From Streptomyces sp. NBC_01689 (GTDB lineage Bacteria; Actinomycetota; Actinomycetes; Streptomycetales; Streptomycetaceae), in assembly GCF_036250675.1 (NCBI RefSeq), contig NZ_CP109592.1, positions 558,001-622,000 of the forward strand: DNA of 64,000 bases, given 5' to 3'. Each line of letters opens with the position of its first letter. Position 1 is the stretch's first letter. The notes below the pieces were generated by a model. It was not told the origin of the DNA. It saw only the letters and a list, made by a program, of their open reading frames with translations, and did not search any database. The translations under genes and the position numbers were made by a program. Shown here piece after piece: positions 62,239 through 64,000 of the stretch.

Positions 62239-62652
62239 TCAGGCGACTTCGCCGCGGCCCCATTCACCGGGCTGAGTGTTGTAGAAGTAGTCGCGGTTCC
62301 AGCTGATCTTGCCGTCCACCACCCGCGTGATCGCCATCACGTCGAAGACAAGGAGGATCTTGCCGTCCTTGTCCAGGATCTTCTCGATCCGCTGGCTGAG
62401 GACGATGTCCTCCTGCTCGACGAGGTACTTGACCTCGAAGTGGTAACCCTCTGCACCCAGCTCCACGCGGGCTCGCTCGAGGTCGGCCACCAAGTCATCG
62501 AGGGAATTGACGGGTCTGGCCTCGGCGAGAACCGACTCCCACGCCACGACGTCGTGAACGAGTCTTTTGCAGGTGGCCACAGCTTCATCGCAGGTGGGTC
62601 CGAAATTCTCCCAGAAATCCCGGACCACGACTGCTGCCGATACGTTGGTCAT
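62239..62652 (-). CDS. SnoaL/limonene-epoxide-hydrolase-like NTF2-fold protein
   Basis: A 137-residue protein with an NTF2-like cone-shaped fold. It starts with a helix (SAAVVVRDFWENFGPTCDEA), has the conserved DVVAWESVLAEA, and ends FDVMAITRVVDGKISWNRDYFYN, where an Asp and Tyr/Trp face the pocket in the epoxide-hydrolase subgroup. It could bind or hydrolyse a small hydrophobic molecule, or simply dimerise. It appears alone; the start is after a GGGGAGG site. Function is unknown. Confidence 0.7.
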   Translation of the reverse strand: MTNVSAAVVVRDFWENFGPTCDEAVATCKRLVHDVVAWESVLAEARPVNSLDDLVADLERARVELGAEGYHFEVKYLVEQEDIVLSQRIEKILDKDGKILLVFDVMAITRVVDGKISWNRDYFYNTQPGEWGRGEVA

Positions 62653-62916
62653 TGGTTCCTCCCCTGAATAAAGGCAATCCCGGGCGACCGTTCAGGTGGC
62701 CCGATGCGAGAACGTTCATCCCACCGATCCTTGAACGGGTCGGACCCCCGCGCGGGTTCTACCGGGCGGTCGCGGTGTGGCACATAGCACAACCTCCATG
62801 ACGGACGCGACCGGTGCGTGTCGGCCGGAAAACGCGTCTCGGCAACTCCGTTGACGCAGCCCGACCCCGACCCCTACTTTGCCGGGGCCATGTCAAAATG
62901 ATGTGAGGAGACCAGC

Positions 62917-63387
62917 ATGGGCTCGCGAAAGAATCCAGGCCGCGTCAGAGCCGCCTGCGTAGTGGGTGCCCTGACACTCGCCGCCGTGGCCAGTGGAACT
63001 CCCGCCTACGCCGGCGCAAGCTGCGGAATCACGGGGTGCTCGTCCGAGGTGAACGACAGCGCCTACTCGGCGACCGCCCTGAAGAACTGGTGTACCAGCG
63101 GCGGCGGCACGGGAGACCTCACCGCGACCAAGCCCACGTGCACCGTCGACAACGTGCAGCAGACGACCTATTTCCTCTCCTCCGGCGGCGGTCACACGCC
63201 CTACAAGGAGGACTGGGACGTCCTCCAGATCGATGCCGGCTGGTGCTACAAGGTCCACTTCATCGTCGACTTCGGATCCGACTTCACCAAGACCTACGAC
63301 CGGCGCGGCACCTCGGCCGCGTACGTCAAGGTCTCCGACAACGCGGACGCGCACGTACAGGCCCAGTCCACCAGTGGCTGCCCCTGA
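62917..63387 (+). CDS. Small secreted Cys-rich protein, no known family
   Basis: A 156-residue exported protein. Residues 1-32 form a clear signal peptide (RAACVVGALTLAAVASGTPAYA), and the mature part has six cysteines (SCGITGCSS, NWCTSGGG, PTCTV, GWCYKV, SGCP) that may form three disulphides. The remainder is Ser/Thr/Gly-rich and beta-like. I recognise no family. ATG 62917 has GAGGAGACC upstream. It could be a structural, inhibitory or toxin-like secreted protein. Confidence 0.72.
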   Translation: MGSRKNPGRVRAACVVGALTLAAVASGTPAYAGASCGITGCSSEVNDSAYSATALKNWCTSGGGTGDLTATKPTCTVDNVQQTTYFLSSGGGHTPYKEDWDVLQIDAGWCYKVHFIVDFGSDFTKTYDRRGTSAAYVKVSDNADAHVQAQSTSGCP

Positions 63388-63514
63388 ACTGAGCCGTTGA
63401 GGAACGGAGTTCGGCGCGGCGTGGATCGGGAGGCTCCTGGGGCGCCGGCCCCCGGGGTCTTCGCTCCGCGGAGGGCCACGGGGGCTGTCGGCCGGGTCGC
63501 CGGTGGGCGGATGG

Positions 63515-64000
63515 TCAGTGCCGGCCGAGTTCCGGTGCCACGTGGGTGAGGATGCTCTCCAGTACGTGGGTGTTGTAGTCGACTCCGAGCTGGTTCGGGA
63601 CGGTGAGGAGCAGGGTGTCCGCGGCCTGGATCGCCTCGTCGTCCCGGAGCAGTTCGACCAGTCTGTCCGGCTCGGCGGCGTAGGAGCGTCCGAAGACGGA
63701 CCGGGTGACGTCGTCGTGGGTGCCGACCTGGTCGCGGGAGTTGCGGTCGTGGCCGAAGTAGGCGCGGTCGAGGTCGTTGGTCAGGGCGAAGACGCTGCGG
63801 GCGACCGAGACCCGCGGCTCGCGGGTGTGACCGGCGTTCTTGTAGGCCTCGCGGTAGGCCTCGATCTGTTTGCGCTGCTGGACGTGGAGCGGCTCGCCGC
63901 TCTCGTCGGCCTTCAGTGTCGAGCTCTGCAGGTTCAGGCCCAGTTCCGCGGCCCAGACGGCGGTCGCGTTCGACGCGGAGCCCCACCAGATCCTCTCCCG
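63515..64000 (-). CDS. Luciferase-like (LLM) flavin-dependent oxidoreductase, partial
   Basis: The 3' 162 codons of an LLM-class oxidoreductase (F420- or FMN-dependent); its 5' end lies beyond the right edge of the window. On the minus strand, WWGSASNATAVWAAELG leads into LNLQSSTLKADESGEPL, RVSVARSVFALTND and LLLTVPNQLGVDYNTHVLE before the stop at 63515. Such enzymes oxidise or reduce small substrates with a flavin supplied by a reductase. Substrate and start cannot be read here. Confidence 0.85.
   Translation of the reverse strand, partial: RERIWWGSASNATAVWAAELGLNLQSSTLKADESGEPLHVQQRKQIEAYREAYKNAGHTREPRVSVARSVFALTNDLDRAYFGHDRNSRDQVGTHDDVTRSVFGRSYAAEPDRLVELLRDDEAIQAADTLLLTVPNQLGVDYNTHVLESILTHVAPELGRH

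Overview
The window is high-GC actinobacterial DNA, almost certainly from a Streptomyces. Supporting signs are codons ending in G/C, frequent GTG and occasional TTG starts, purine-rich ribosome sites, and typical Streptomyces families: DUF1707, DUF5994, MmyB-type XRE regulators, GAF/SpoIIE/HATPase phosphatases, PRC-barrel proteins and secreted S8/M4 proteases. No rRNA, tRNA or CRISPR array was seen. The gene content is accessory metabolism, transport, regulation and debris rather than core housekeeping.

Layout. 1-9950: an ABC ATPase, nitroreductase, metal-dependent amidohydrolase, MalY-type aminotransferase, RibD-like reductase, LCM-type methyltransferase, APH-type phosphotransferase and a RecQ-like helicase. 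10002-16322: a divergent GntR/UTRA regulator and a five-gene operon (GatZ/KbaZ-like subunit, AgaS-like SIS protein, BadF-type sugar kinase, DMT permease, class II aldolase), probably for an amino sugar or hexosamine of the galactosamine/tagatose type. 16538-23790: a FadR-type GntR regulator facing a minus-strand operon with CUT1 sugar ABC importer genes, an enolase-superfamily dehydratase, a rhamnose/fucose-type mutarotase and a lactonase-like amidohydrolase. The same 10-bp palindrome, CATACGTATG, lies at the regulator start codon and inside the predicted promoter of the ABC operon. In this second cluster the mutarotase has an in-frame TGA, the lactonase has a frameshift, and an SDR (KduD-like) survives only as a 3' fragment fused to a truncated foreign gene. 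It looks like a decaying non-phosphorylative deoxysugar or sugar-acid pathway.

24338-37211: mixed accessory genes (LysR, VOC, deoxyribosyltransferase-like, DUF1707/ArsR pair, XRE/SDR divergent pair, low-GC isochorismatase, nucleotidyltransferase, large SMI1/KNR4 protein, NmrA-like pseudogene) ending with a divergent MFS exporter/TetR pair. The pair is separated by three operator-like sites at an exact 18-bp spacing. 38031-44316: two large secreted proteases (M4 and S8) ending in a perfect 19-bp terminator stem. 44504-47666: an ADH/AKR operon divergent from a second XRE/MmyB regulator. 47852-53142: a NarL/HisKA_3 two-component system divergent from a FtsX-type ABC exporter. 53296-55440: a multidomain SpoIIE phosphatase. 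56060-59156: a fatty acid desaturase next to an IS701-like element whose perfect 21-bp inverted repeats also enclose a GNAT acetyltransferase; its transposase is broken. 59561-61276: small stress/envelope-type proteins. 61276-61438: a 163-bp MITE-like element. 62239-64000: an NTF2-fold protein, a small secreted Cys-rich protein and a partial luciferase-like oxidoreductase.
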